Made by a program: the position numbers and the translations under genes. A stretch of 64,000 nucleotides of DNA from Prorocentrum cordatum (Eukaryota > Sar > Dinophyceae > Prorocentrales > Prorocentraceae), in the NCBI GenBank assembly GCA_963575745.1, contig CAUYUJ010021172.1, positions 1-64,000 on the forward strand. The letters are read 5' to 3'. Below, in pieces: positions 1 to 9,723 of this stretch. The notes below the pieces were generated by a model, which had not been told where the DNA came from, ran no database searches, and was given only the letters and a program-made list of their open reading frames with translations. Numbering within the stretch: position 1 is the stretch's first letter; every line of letters begins with the position of its first letter.

Positions 1-505
1 GTCGTCGTTGTCATCCGGGGAGGCCTGCGGCGCCCTTGGGCATAGCCGTCGTCGTCGTCGTCGCCGTCGCGGTCGTTGTTGTCGTCGTCGTCGCCGTTGT
101 CGTCCCAGGAAGGCCTTCGGAAACCTTGGTCGTCGTCGCCGTCGCCGTCGCCGTCGCGGGCGGTCGTTGTCGTCGTCGTCGCCGTTGTCGTCCCAGGAAG
201 GCCTTCGGAGCCATTGGTCATCGCCGTCGCCGTCGCCGTCGCCGTCGCGGTCGTCGTCGTCGTCGTCGTCGTCGTCGCGTCGTCGTCGTCGTCATCGTCG
301 TCGTCGCCGCTGTCTTCCCAGGAAGGCCTTCGGAGCGCTTGGTCGTCATCGTCGTCGTTGCCGTCGCCGTCGCAGTCGTTGTCGTCGTCGCCGCTGTCGT
401 CCCAGGAAGGCCTTCGGAGCCCTCCGTCGTCGTCGTCGTCGCCGTCGTCGCCGTCGCAGTCGTTGTCGTCGTCGCCGCTGTCGCCGTCGCCGCTGTCTTT
501 CGTGG

Positions 506-536
<31 letters not shown>

Positions 537-545
537 TATCGTCGG
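1..545. repeat. GTC/CGT triplet array with a longer period
   Basis: Imperfect GTC triplets are punctuated by a conserved block, CCCAGGAAGGCCTTCGG, at 104, 192, 317 and 401, so the spacing is 88, 125 and 84 bp. The blocks show this is a minisatellite whose spacer is a triplet repeat and not a pure microsatellite. All open frames here are low-complexity Arg/Ser/Val translations. Confidence 0.85.
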
Positions 546-907
546 CATCGACCGCTCGAGGTTTCGACAGGCCGCTCTCAGGCTCCGGAGGCCACGGGGT
601 CCTCGCACCGAGCCTGCACGCTCGAGGCTCGGAGATCGTCGGTCGAGGATAGCGGGGCGGTGATCTGGGATGTCTTTGGGCCCTCGGTCCCTCTCTGGTC
701 CTTCAGTCGATCGTCGCGTGCCGATCCTCATCGTCGTCCTCGGCGTGTCCCCATCGTCCGCGTGGAGACTTCAGCAGCCTCAGACATAACCAAAAGCGCA
801 TCTAAAAAGCACCCTGATCCTCAGGCCCCTCTCCTCCCCCCTCCTCCCCGTCCTCCTTCCTCCTCCCTCCCTGCTGATCTTTCCCCCCCTCCTCATCATA
901 CCCATAC
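546..907. other. Stretch without a recognised feature
   Basis: Moderately complex GC-rich sequence with short CGTC runs. I see no conserved protein frame or repeat shared with the rest of the window. Confidence 0.5.
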
Positions 908-1015
908 GTCATGGTCGTCGTCGCTGTCGTCCTCATGGTCGTGGTCGTGGTCATCGGCGTCATCGTCGTCATCGTCGTCGTCGCCGTCGTCGCCGTCGTC
1001 GCCGACGCCTTCGTC
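908..1015. repeat. Imperfect GTC/CAT triplet tract
   Basis: Runs of GTCGTC and CATGGTC, ending next to the left arm of the first family A inverted-repeat element. Confidence 0.7.
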
Positions 1016-1030
1016 GCCTTCGCCGGGGTG

Positions 1031-1175
1031 GAGGGAGGGGGGAGGGCTTCTTAGAAGGAGGCTGCTTCCCAGAAGGCGCCGGCCGTACATCTGTAGATGA
1101 GGCCCGCGCCTTCTGAGAAGCAGGAGTGCTTCTAAGAAGCCCTCCTCCCTCCCCGCACCCCCCTCTGCGCGTGGC
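1031..1175. mobile_element. Family A inverted-repeat element, copy 1
   Basis: A G-rich left arm containing GGAGGGCTTCTTAGAAG is matched by the inverse CTTCTAAGAAGCCCTCC near 1128-1145. The spacer contains GGCGCCGGCCGTACATCTG. The right end reads CCCCCTCTGCGCGTGGC, the same end seen in copy 3 and, inverted, at the left of copy 2. There is no coding capacity. The structure fits a MITE or foldback element. The left border is blurred by the adjacent triplet tract. Confidence 0.7.
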
Positions 1176-1207
1176 TGACCCAGGCCTCCCAAGAACCCCA
1201 AGTAGGC

Positions 1208-1344
1208 TTAGGTCGGGCCTGTACAGGGGGATTTTGGACGAAGAATAGAAAGTAGTCCAAAAATACTTCAAAAATGCCTCGAAGATAATCAAAACATCGT
1301 CCCTAGACTATTCTTGGACTATCCTTGAACATCCCCCCTGTGTT
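1208..1344. mobile_element. Family B inverted-repeat element, degenerate copy
   Basis: The left end TTAGGTCGGGCCTGTACAGG matches the family B terminus. The AT-rich interior with repeated CAAAAAT and a GACTATTCTTGGACT block resembles the interiors at 7258-7415 and 21076-21243. The right end CCCCCCTGTGTT is truncated or diverged, so no target duplication is visible. Confidence 0.6.
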
Positions 1345-1880
1345 GGGAGCGGCCAAGAAGGGGGTGTCCAAGAGGGGGGGTGCAAGTCATGACCCGCGGC
1401 ATGTGCGCGGCCCAGCGGGGGGCCAGGGACGTAATGGAATAAGGAGAGGCGCCATGCAATCTGAGGAAATGTCAGGGCCTCCGCCATGAGATCCACCCCA
1501 CCCCCCAAAGTCACCACCCCCCTCCTTTCGGGGATGGATCGACCTCCCTTTCGTAAACGTGGTTTAGTGAAAACGACCTCGGGCCCAAACCTGGCGGGCG
1601 CAAGCCTGGAAAATGACGACCGCGGCGCCCTCTCGAGAACCGAAAACGGACAATTCCCTGATCGACGTGTCAGGGTACACCCTGCGAAATGCTTAAGAAA
1701 TCATGGGTTAAGAAACTCAGAGTCTCAGAATGTGAACAAAAACCCAGAACGTCTATCAAAATCTTGGGATTTACATTGAAAAGTTCAGAAGAATCGAGAG
1801 TCTGGGCGAAAATGTAAGTTTTCTTGAGCATCGCCTAAGGTGTAGGAGGTCTGTCCACCCCCGATCCCTGCCGCCCCCGA
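1345..1880. other. Stretch without a recognised feature
   Basis: Mixed-composition sequence with a short C-rich/G-rich segment near 1360-1380. I see no conserved frame, and no repeat shared elsewhere except the solo terminus that follows. Confidence 0.5.
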
Positions 1881-1905
1881 CCTGCAGAGGGACAGGCCCG
1901 ACTTA
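1881..1905. mobile_element. Solo right terminus of family B
   Basis: GAGGGACAGGCCCGACTTA matches the right terminus of family B (compare 7399-7415). No matching left arm was found upstream, so this is probably a truncated insertion. Confidence 0.45.
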
Positions 1906-2022
1906 CAGAGCGGGCGCGAGCGAGGCAGGCGGCGCCCCGGTGGCGCCCGGTGTGCCCCTGCCCCCGGGCGCGCGGCCCGCGGCCCGCCGCCCACCTCCCC
2001 CCCCTCGGTCCTGGAGCGAGGA

Positions 2023-2088
2023 GGAGGAGGAGGAGGAGGAGGAGGAGGAGGAGGAGGAGGAGGAGGAGGAGGAGGAGGAGGAGGAGGA
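2023..2088. repeat. GGA microsatellite
   Basis: A nearly pure GGA run of about 22 units. Confidence 0.95.
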
Positions 2089-2309
2089 GTGTGTGACCAG
2101 GAGCGCTCCCTCGATCCTCGGTGCTCCTCGATCCCAGACCCCCTCGAGCAATGAAAAAAAATCACGACGGGAGGTTTGTCGCCATTTTCGGCCTCTGGGA
2201 TCCACTGCCGGGCCTCGGGGGCGTCAAGAAACGACTCGGGATGCAAGGCCGGTCATGGGAAAAGGGTCGGAACCTCTGGGGGTCGGCGTAATGAAAAAAA
2301 CATTACGTC

Positions 2310-2475
2310 GGGGGTTTGGGATCCTGGATCCGGATCCTCCGGGATTCCTCGATTCCTCGATCCTCCCTCGATTCCCCGATTCCTCGCTCGATCATCGATG
2401 CTCCTGGATCTTCGCTTCCTCGGACCTCTCGATCCTCCGGGACCTTCGACCTTGGATCCTCCTCTGTGCGGAAAC
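2310..2475. repeat. Degenerate GATCCTCC/GATTCCTC minisatellite
   Basis: Short variants of GATCCTCCGG and CTCGATTCC recur head to tail. It lies just upstream of LINE-A with no visible coding role. Confidence 0.6.
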
Positions 2476-2632
2476 CAACAGATACCGGATTTTTTGTTTT
2501 TTTTTCACCGCGCCGGCATTCCCCACACCACCATCAGCTCCACACAGATCGCGGGCCCACCTGCGCACAACTCAATGTGCATCGACCAGGGCGTCATGGC
2601 CAAAATGGCACTAAACAGGGCACGAGAGGAGC

Positions 2633-3001
2633 GTGAACCCTCCAGCAGGAAGAGATTCCGAGGCATCGACAACGAGGCGCCAGAGAGGCACAAAAAAGAC
2701 AGAATCTGCCTGCTCAGTGCCAGACCTCTCCCCCGACCTCTCCCATGGCCAGAGCGCTGGGCGACGAGACCTCGCGGGAGCTCGGAGCCCACTCGGCAAA
2801 AACGCCTTGGTCGACGTGAAGAGGTGCTATACGACTCCCTGGTGTTCGAGAAGGGTGGCGAAGCGAGCGCTGGACCACGGCTTCCCGCCGAGAGTGTTGG
2901 CCATTGCCATGCTGCTCCATGTCACGCCGAGGATGCTGAAGGAGGGCAACGCATGCAGCCTGCCAACTCTACGCCAGGCGCAGCTTGCTCGCGGGCTCTA
3001 G
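2633..3001 (+). pseudogene. LINE-A RT palm, N-terminal part (motif A region)
   Basis: The frame contains DVKRCYTTPW followed by HGFPPRVLAIAM. I read this as the catalytic-aspartate block (motif A) of a LINE reverse transcriptase followed by the helix that normally reads GFPPRVLxLA. An RT copies the element's RNA into DNA at a nicked target. The match is short and I know it from the family pattern only. The frame ends at 3001, while the continuing RT sequence is in another frame from about 2984, so a frameshift lies in between. There is no credible initiation codon; this is the middle of a longer protein. Upstream residues are basic and not recognisable. Confidence 0.6.
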
Positions 3002-3371
3002 GCACAGCAACAGTCTGGCGCGGACCCTCATCTACCACGTGGTGAGGGCCATGAGCAGCAAAGTGAGGATGGTGCAGCCCAGAACTTGGTTCGACGACAT
3101 CGGCTTGAGAGCGGTGGGCAGCTTAACCAAGGTCGAGGACTGCATCGTGGAGGCAACCTACGACCTGGCGAAGGAGCTACATAGCGAGGGCCTGGCCATG
3201 GCGGGGAAGTCGGTCCTATTCAGCACGAGCTTCGACATGACCAGGAGGGCCACCAAAAGACTGGAGGAGATGGGAATCACAATAAGGCCGCCACAGAAGG
3301 AAGAGACCTCGGACTCGACAGAGCAGGTAAGACATGCACGAGGAGAACCACCCACAGCACAAGGAAGATGA
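2985..3371 (+). pseudogene. LINE-A RT palm with WFDDIG catalytic motif
   Basis: The frame reads LAGSRHSNSLARTLIY, then WFDDIGL at 3087-3107 (the Asp pair at 3093-3098), then helices ending KSVLFSTSFDMTRRA. WFDDIG corresponds to the catalytic F/Y-x-D-D box (motif C) of reverse transcriptases, and both aspartates are kept. The preceding AGSRHS segment matches the small/Gly-rich block usually found before it. The frame starts at a TTG, which only marks the end of a longer frame, so it is not a true start. After RPPQKE the RT-like reading moves to another frame at about 3298-3302, where RDLGLDRAGKT continues toward the next segment. The stop at 3369-3371 overlaps the ATG of the next frame, probably by chance. 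Confidence 0.75.
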
Positions 3372-4813
3372 AGGGCTTCAAAAGGTTCGCAGCGATCGCG
3401 AAACAGCTCAAGAAAGCCAGGACGAGGAGACAGGTCATCCAGCAAGGGCCTACGGCGCAGGTCGGATACGGCACGAAGGCGTACGGAGCAAGCCCTTCAG
3501 AGCTCACGGCCATCAGGAGGAGGTATGCGAAAGGACTCAGGAAGGTATGGCCAGGTAGGTGCCTCACTACGCTTCTGGACCTGGAGGGTGCCGACCCAGG
3601 CATCACCATCCCCAGGAACCAGATCCAGGCGTGGCTCGATCTGTGGGCAAGCCGTCCTGATCTTCGAGCAGAAGTACGCAGAGCCTCGCCAAAGATCCGA
3701 GAACGACTCCTGGCAGCACCGAAGACCACAAGATGGCAGCCGCGAAGAGGTATCATAGGATCGCTCATCCTGCAGCTATGGGGGATCGACTGGGACGCGA
3801 AGACAGCCGACTTCTGGGAGGACGCCGACGGAGGCGGATGGCAGCTACAACCAGATGAAGGCAACGACGACCCCACGGAGCTGCTGGACGCGATCACCAT
3901 CGACCTGAGGAGAAAGACCTGGGAGCGAGCCAGCCTACACCGCAATGGAGCGGGCCTACAGCATGGGGCCGAGACCTACGACATGAAGATGCAGCCGAAA
4001 CGCCCGAGAAAGTACGGGCAGCACCAGATGTCCGGGGCGATCCTCACGGCGGCGTGCGCCGGAACGTGGTCGCCACACTGGAGGCGAGAGCCACTCGGAG
4101 AAGACGCCTGCAACCTGTGCGAGTGCGGCGAGATCGCGGACGACTTCCACATCGTCTGGGGCGAATGCAGCCGCATGAGCGAGCACAGCGTCTACAGGAA
4201 CACGGAGGACCTGGTTCACCGAGCGCGACAGGGACAGCACGAGCGGGCGGCCTTCTGGCCTAGAGGGACCACACCACGAGCTTGGACTACACCGCCAGTG
4301 TGCGAGACCGAGTACCGGCCAACACGGACGGGTTCAGCAACCAACATCACCGACGAGGAGCACGGCGACAAGCTGAACCTGACGGAGGACATGATAGCAT
4401 GCGGAGATGGAAGCGGAGGTGAACGCGGTGGCGACGCACGGTACAGGAGATGCGGCTGGAGCTGGACCATCATGCAAAACAACGGGGGGATCTGGCAGGA
4501 GGCGGCAACTGTGCATGGACCGCTTCCAGGAGCTCGCCAGTCCAACAACAGGGCGGAGATCACGGCGTTCTTGGACTGCCTGCAGTCGACGGAGGGCGAC
4601 CTGGTCTGCTACACGGATTCGGAGATCCTCTGCACGGGCTGGAACAACAAGAAGTATCTATCCACGGGCTACAAGGAAGCGCACGGAGACCTCTGGAAGA
4701 AGATCAGGCAGCGGCTGGAGTCGCGAGGAGTTGCCGAGGTACGAGTGCGCCACATAGAGAGCCACATGACGATCGAGCAGGCTCAGAGTCGAGGAGTACC
4801 GCTAGAAGCGTAG
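3368..4813 (+). pseudogene. LINE-A thumb, Cys/His knuckle and RNase H, cut by a stop codon
   Basis: A 481-codon frame. Residues 1-240 are basic and helical, like the post-RT region of LINE proteins (for example YGTKAYGASPSELTAIR). Residues about 248-267 hold CNLCECG...DDFHIVWGEC, a Cys/Cys/His/Cys knuckle. From about residue 343 comes an RNase H fold: CGDGSGG (D347), NNRAEITAF (E397) and CYTDSEIL (D417), three of the four catalytic acidic residues of type I RNase H, which degrades RNA in RNA:DNA hybrids. The frame stops at TAG (4811-4813). In the same frame just beyond is GNQRADTLAGEAA, the last catalytic block (Asp at 4832-4834). The copy is therefore a recently broken RNase H, not a host gene. 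The real frame extends upstream of the ATG at 3368 to about 3300. Confidence 0.85.
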
Positions 4814-5656
4814 AGAGGCAACCAGAGGGCGGACACTCTGGCAGGTGAGGCGGCGGCGATGCATGAGATCCCAAGGGCGCAGATGGGCTGCTATGACTGG
4901 GCCAGGGCGACTGCGCACAAGGTCAGGCCACGCATCGGCCAAGCCTGCATGGAGCAGTTCGAGCGGACCAAGCCCATGACATGGGAAGAGAAGGCAGAGG
5001 CGAAACTCAAGAGGAAGCAGTCGCAGCCAGAGATCGAATCCTTCATGAGCGTACTGACCAACACCCCGCACTTGCTGAAGCACGAGGGGAGGACATGGAG
5101 GTGCGCACGATGCAGAGAGTCGATTGGGAGACACCAACGATCCAGAGCGTCGAGATGGTGGCTCAGGAGATGCAAAAGAGAAGCAGACGCCCAAGCTGAA
5201 CGCCAAGAAGGTGCTAACCGTGCCCTAGTCCTCAAGGGCAAAATCTCCCACCAGTCGCACACGATCTGCTGGTCGAGACACAACGGGAAATACTTCTGCT
5301 GGAGTTGCGGGGCCACTGCGGAGAAGCACCTCGGCTACAAGATGGTGAACGAGTGCGAAGGGTGGCCAGCAGGACAAGCATCGAGGTATGCTCTCAAGTC
5401 GCTCAGGACGAAGAAGGACTGGCTGCCTGGCGCTGGTACGAGACGGAGCAAGAGCTCCACGGCGAAGTTCACGAAGTCCGAGGAGACGGAGAGCTGCGGG
5501 AGAACGGCGGCGGCGCCTGAGCGCCGTGCCTCCGAGCGGGAGGCTGCCGCCTGCCGCTCCAGACAGTCGTTGACTCGGGAAAAAATCCAGCCGTGGCGAC
5601 GAGAACCTTCGAGGCGGCCCAAAAAGGTGAAAGCGAGGCAAGGGGCTACTGGATAA
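4814..5656 (+). pseudogene. LINE-A RNase H end and C-terminal Cys/His tail
   Basis: Continues the previous frame after its stop. It begins with the fourth RNase H block GNQRADTLA, then a charged linker, then CARC and SHTICWSRHNGKYFCWSCG...NEC. The spacing H, G-x-x-F-C-x2-C-G and a later Cys resembles the C-terminal domain I know from dinoflagellate LINE proteins; its function is not established and nucleic-acid binding is assumed. The first ATG after the stop is at 4859, which would omit the RNase H block, so independent expression is unlikely to be meaningful. The basic, Arg/Ser-rich end runs to the stop at 5656. Confidence 0.75.
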
Positions 5657-5879
5657 GGAACCCAGGGCCTGGAAGCCGGCGGAACTCCCATCGCGGCTCG
5701 GCCATGCATACCACCGCCGCCCTCGTCGGATCAGGACCCCCCCAGGGTCTAGAGCCTCCTGGACACATTCCTGAGCCAAGCGCCCCCACCGTAGCGTTAT
5801 GCTGCGCCCATCGTACTTAAGGACCACATCCCAGAAATAATCCCACCAGCCCTTTGGGCGTGAGTGGTTTAGAGAGCCC

Positions 5880-6239
5880 GCTCTGTCCTCAACCCCCCTT
5901 CTTCCCCTTCGGGGAGGGGTTTACCCCTCCCCCTACCCCCTCCCCCTGGGCCTGGAGAGGGGGTCCCGCGGGTCGTCAGGGGGGTCAATTTCGACTCCTG
6001 GGAGGGCTACAAAACGACACCCCTCACGAGGATTCTGCCCCCGACAGGGGGGAACGAGAAAAAACCCTCTCCTCTTCTTTGAAGGCAAAATCATTGATTT
6101 TACTACGGTTTCGGCCCCATTTTGGCCTTCTGAGGGGGGCGCGCTCCTCTTCCTTCATAGCAAAATCATTGATTTTACAAAAGGTTTTGGGCTCATTTTG
6201 TCCTTCTCAGGGGGCAGCGCTCACTTGCGCTTCTGAGGT
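5880..6239. repeat. 75-bp direct repeat unit
   Basis: GCAAAATCATTGATTTTAC occurs at 6085 and 6160 (75 bp apart), each beside GGGGGGCGCGCTCCTCTTC-like sequence. The core AAAATCATTGATTTT is self-complementary. There is no credible coding frame. Confidence 0.65.
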
Positions 6240-6480
6240 CGCCAGAAGCCCCACGATGGCCCCAAGAGGCCCCCAGGAGGCTCCCAAGAGGCCTCCAAGA
6301 GGCCCCCGAGAGGCCCCCAAGAGGCCCCAAGAGGCCCCCAAGAGGCCCCCAAGAGGCCCCCAAGAGGCCCCAAGAGGCCCCAAGAGGCCCCCAAGAGGCC
6401 CCCAAGAGGCCCCCAAGAGGCCCCCAAGAGGCCCCAAGAGGCTCCAAGAGGCCCCCAAGAGGCCCCACGAGGAGCCCGAA
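6240..6480. repeat. AGGCCCCCAAG minisatellite, period 10-11 bp
   Basis: About twenty tandem units of AGGCCCCCAAG or AGGCCCCAAG. The same class recurs in degenerate form at 18000-18200, 27880-28110, 34080-34290 and 52690-52800. The Gly/Pro/Ser-rich open frames here are translations of the repeat. Confidence 0.9.
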
Positions 6481-6835
6481 CGACTCACACCAGGACGAGG
6501 GGCCCGAACGACTCACACCACGAAGACCCCGAACGACTCACACCACAACGAGTGGCCCGAACGACTCATACCAGGACGAGGCGCCCGACCGACTCACACC
6601 ACGAGGAGCCCTAACGACTCTCCACCACGACGAAGTGGCCCCAACGACTCCACACCACGAGAGCCCGAACGAGTCACACCAGAGGAGGGGCCGAACGACT
6701 CACACCAGGCAGGGCCCGAACAACTCACACCACGAGAAGCCCGAAACGACTCCACACCAGGAACGATAGAGCCCGAACGACTCGAACCACGAAGAGGCCC
6801 AACGACTCACACCATGCAGAGCTGCCCGCAACTAC
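6474..6835. repeat. CCCGAACGACTCACACCA minisatellite
   Basis: Roughly 24-27 bp units built on CCGAACGACTCACACCA followed by variable CGA/GAGG sequence, about a dozen copies. It directly follows the 10-11 bp array. Confidence 0.85.
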
Positions 6836-7244
6836 TCAACACCAGACGAGCAAACCGCCAAACTACTCAAACGACAGAGCGCTTTCTCTCCCTCCTCCTC
6901 CGCCTCGTCCTTCTCCCGCTCCCACCACAAGGAGGATGTACAAGGAGGCGGGAGGAAGGAGGAACAGGGGAGATATGCGGGGGCAGGCGGAAACACGCCT
7001 GAAAAACACGACTGTTGGCATGCTTCGCAAGAGTGGCTGTTTTGAGATGGGCTGGTGGGGATACGCGAAGCGTAAAGAATTTCGAGCACCCAGAGAAGAG
7101 TCGAAAGAGTGCCGAAAGAGTGTCGAAACAGCGTCGGACGAGTGTCTCCCAGGACCCGACACGTGAAAACCCTCGCGCTTCGGTACTTTTCCTCTGGTGC
7201 TCGAAATTCTGTCTGGCGATCAGGGCTAAAGTAGGTCGGAACAT
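6836..7244. other. Stretch without a recognised feature
   Basis: Non-repetitive sequence with a short CTCCTC run. The segment at 7085-7140 has short direct repeats of GTCGAAA/GAAAGAGT. I see no conserved protein. Confidence 0.5.
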
Positions 7245-7257
7245 CATAACCGTAGCG

Positions 7258-7415
7258 TTAAGTCGGGCCTGTCCCCCTACAGGGGGATCTTCGGCGAAAA
7301 ATTAAAGATCCTCTCAAAATGCCCTCAAATGCTCAAAACTAGTCAAAAAACGTGCCCAGACTATTTCTGGACTCTTTTTGCATTCCCCCCCTGTAGAGGG
7401 ACAGGCCCGACATAA
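7258..7415. mobile_element. Family B inverted-repeat element with 8-bp target duplication
   Basis: The left end TTAAGTCGGGCCTGTCCCCC is inverted at the right end (GGGACAGGCCCGACATAA). CCGTAGCG lies immediately outside both ends (7250-7257 and 7416-7423), a perfect 8-bp direct repeat that fits a target-site duplication. The 158-bp element is non-coding with an AT-rich centre. An 8-bp duplication is typical of hAT- or P-like transposases, but the termini do not identify a superfamily. Confidence 0.85.
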
Positions 7416-7499
7416 CCGTAGCGGTGTCGGCACCTCTTCCTCCGCTGATTCTGTTGCATCTTCGGGGGACCTCGCCTGTCCCCAAAATTGGTGTCTTTT

Positions 7500-7640
7500 T
7501 GGGGGCCCGACGCGTGCTCGATGCGGACTCGACGCGGATTTGGCGTGGATTCGACGCGGATTCGACACGGATTCGGCACGGATCTGACGCGTCCGACATG
7601 GATTCGACACGGATTCGACGCGGACAGGGCCGCGACGGGA
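7500..7640. repeat. GATTCGACRCGG 12-bp minisatellite
   Basis: About nine 12-bp units (GATTCGACGCGG, GATTCGACACGG and variants). Confidence 0.8.
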
Positions 7641-7841
7641 CAGACAAGGTCCCCCGAGGATGCAACATAACGCTGAGCCTCCGTCGCCCTCGTCGTCCCG
7701 CGGCGCGCCGGCGACCGGCGCGTCGACGCCGCCCGGCGCCGCCCACGTGCCGGCAGCCCTGGCCAGCAGCAGCTCCCAGAGGAGGGCGAGGAGGTCGGGC
7801 TCGGGCAGCGCGTCCTGGGGGCGACGAAGCCCGGAGGAACC

Positions 7842-7945
7842 CGGGAGGAGGAGGAGGAGGAGGAGGAGGAGGAGGAGGAGGAGGAGGAGGAGGAGGAGGG
7901 GGAGTCGGTGAGGAGAGGAGAGGAGTAGGAGGAGGAGGAGGAGCT
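7842..7945. repeat. GGA microsatellite at the 5' edge of LINE-C
   Basis: GGA triplets interrupted by GTCGGTGAGGAGAGGAG. The same tract in the same orientation relative to LINE-C occurs at 16115-16220, so it probably belongs to the repeated unit. Confidence 0.9.
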
Positions 7946-8905
7946 CGAGCGCTCGCTCCCGCGGTGTGCCCAAGAAGGGATGGGGGAGCTTTGAAGGATC
8001 AGAGAGGAGGCAGTCAACTTTGACCCCTGGGATTCAAGAACACGGACAACAAAAGCATCGCGGCCATTTGTCTGTTCTTGTATTCCAGGGAATGGTCGAA
8101 AGTCGCCAATGGACTCCAGCGAGATCATATCCAGGGACGACAGTTCGGGACCAAGATCATCGAGCTCGACGCTCACGCCCGTGCCTACTCGATGATACCC
8201 AGTGCTGAGATCGACATGCCCGCCCTGGTCGCTTTCGACTTTGCACAAGCACTTCCATCGTTGGACACGCCTGATGCTGCAAGCTGTTCGCCTGCCCGAC
8301 GCTCTGTTCGAATGTCTGAGGATGCTTTACATGGGTGCCAACTCTTTCTCTGAGCTGGGGGGAATTATAGTGTTCATGTTCCCGATTCTGTCTGGCATGA
8401 CTCAGGGCTGCCCGTCCTCTGGGACGATCTTCGCGGCCTGCTTGCACATTTCCGTTTGCGCTTTTGACCAGACGATAGCGATAAGTGTTCGTGCTCCCGA
8501 TTCTGTCTGGCATGACTCAGGGCTGCCCGTCCTCTGGGACGATCTTCGCGGCCTGCTTGCACATTTCCGTTTGCGCTTTCGACCAGACGATAGCGATAAG
8601 TATTCGTGTTCCCGATTCTGTCTGGCATGACTCAGGGCTGCCCGTCCTCTGGGACGATCTTCGCGGCCTGTTTGCATATTTCCGTTTGCGATTTCGACCA
8701 GACGATAGTGATAAGTTTCGCGGGATTGTTCGCCTCTGCGCTGACGGCGTCGGCGCGGCCATTTTGAGTCGCAGCAGTTGTGCCATCTCTTCAGGATTTC
8801 CAGCATGGCTGAAGAGCTCGCCGCTCTCGCTCTCAAGACCTGCACATACACGATTTTCGCGGTCTGTTTGAATATTTTCGCTTGCGAGTTCGACCAGGCG
8901 CGCGG
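7946..8905 (+). mobile_element. LINE-C copy 1: RT fragment with internal triplication
   Basis: Homologous to the minus-strand copy at 14170-16125 over the 5' non-coding part and the RT. The RT reads across at least three frames: GRQFGTKIIELDAHARAYSM, then VAFDFAQA with the motif A Asp at 8237-8239, then LMLQAVRLPDALFECLRMLY, then FPILSGMTQGCPSSGTIF, then RLCADGVGAAI at about 8731-8763. The last should be ADD in an active RT, so the second motif C Asp is Gly. A 115-bp segment around the QGCP motif is present three times in tandem (see the separate entry), with a fourth partial copy near 8850-8905. The element stops at about 8905 and lacks the thumb and knuckle seen in copy 2. Confidence 0.85.
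8381..8725 (+). repeat. Triple 115-bp tandem duplication inside the LINE-C RT
   Basis: CCCGATTCTGTCTGGCATGA begins at 8381, 8496 and 8611, exactly 115 bp apart. Each unit encodes GMTQGCPSSGTIFAA. Because 115 is not a multiple of three, each unit shifts the reading frame. Copy 2 of LINE-C has one unit only, so the expansion happened in this copy. Confidence 0.9.
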
Positions 8906-9059
8906 GCGCTCGGCAGCGCGCGCGCGCGGGCGCGGGCGCGCGGCTGCCCTTCCGGGGGCGCGCCCCGGAGGTCCGACGCTCCGAGAGCCTCGGAGCGGCC
9001 GGCTCTCTCGGGCCGTCCTCGGCCTCGAGGCCTCGGGAGCGCCCACCACACGGCTCGGG

Positions 9060-9215
9060 GCAAGGAACCGGTCGCGGGGCGTGGGTCGAGTCGAGACCTC
9101 GGTCGCGGGGCGTGGGTCGAGAAACCGGTCGCGGGGCGTGGGTCGAGATCTCGGTCGCGGACGAGAAACCGGTCGCGGGGCGTGGGTCGAGAAACCGGTC
9201 GCGGGGCGGGGCCGA
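9060..9215. repeat. GGTCGCGGGGCGTGGGTCGA minisatellite
   Basis: About six units of 26-31 bp based on ACCGGTCGCGGGGCGTGGG. There is no coding evidence. Confidence 0.85.
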
Positions 9216-9720
9216 CGTCGTGACGAGGATCACGACGTCGGGGGTCTGGGTCGGCGGGCGCGCGGCTGCCGCTCAGGGGCCGAGACTGGAGGCCTGGAGA
9301 TGGGCACCAACACCAGCACGGGGGGCTGCCTCTACGGGGGGAAGAGGACCCCAGATCTCGGCGTCGGTGGTCATAGTTCGGCCACCTTGGAAGCCAGAAC
9401 ATTACCACCATCACAGGGCTCGGGATCTGCTTCCCTCGGTGGAGGCACACCACCGATGCTGGTGTTGGTGTCCGCCTCTAAGGCCTGCGACAAGATGAGC
9501 TCCGACGCTCCGGGACAAAGGGAGCGGCGGTTTTTGTTGGCCATTTGTCGGCCTCCAGGGGGCCTCGCTGGGCCCTGGGACCGTCAAGGCACGACGCGGG
9601 GCAGAAAGCCAGCCCGGGGAAAGAGGTCCAGACCTCCGGGGCACACGCATGGGACAAGAATTGAGCGGCTGGGTGTCTGGGTCGGGAGCGGGCGCGGGCG
9701 CGCGGCTGCTGTTCTGGGAA
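9216..9720. other. Stretch without a recognised feature
   Basis: GC-rich unique-looking sequence. The open frames on both strands are long only because of composition. Confidence 0.45.
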
Positions 9721-9723
9721 CTG

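Larger units (their letters stand above)
2580..5660 (+). mobile_element. LINE-A: decayed non-LTR retrotransposon with RNase H
   Basis: The domain order is RT palm remnant (about 2633-3371), thumb and connecting region, Cys/His knuckle, RNase H (about 4390-4850) and a C-terminal Cys/His tail (to 5656). This order is known for several LINE clades, including dinoflagellate elements. No endonuclease is visible upstream, so the copy is 5'-truncated or its 5' half has decayed. At least two frameshifts (about 2985-3000 and 3298-3302) and one in-frame stop (4811-4813) make it a pseudo-element. No poly(A) or target duplication was identified. The 3' border is set by the end of the open frame. Confidence 0.85.

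Noticed and set aside
3366-3371. ATGA overlap of stop and start in LINE-A as a reinitiation signal
   Set aside because: The RT continues in the downstream frame well before the ATG (RDLGLDRAGKT from about 3302), so the overlap is a by-product of a frameshift.
8381-8725. 115-bp periodic units as a CRISPR-like or regulatory array
   Set aside because: The units are nearly identical throughout with no variable spacers, and they encode an RT block.
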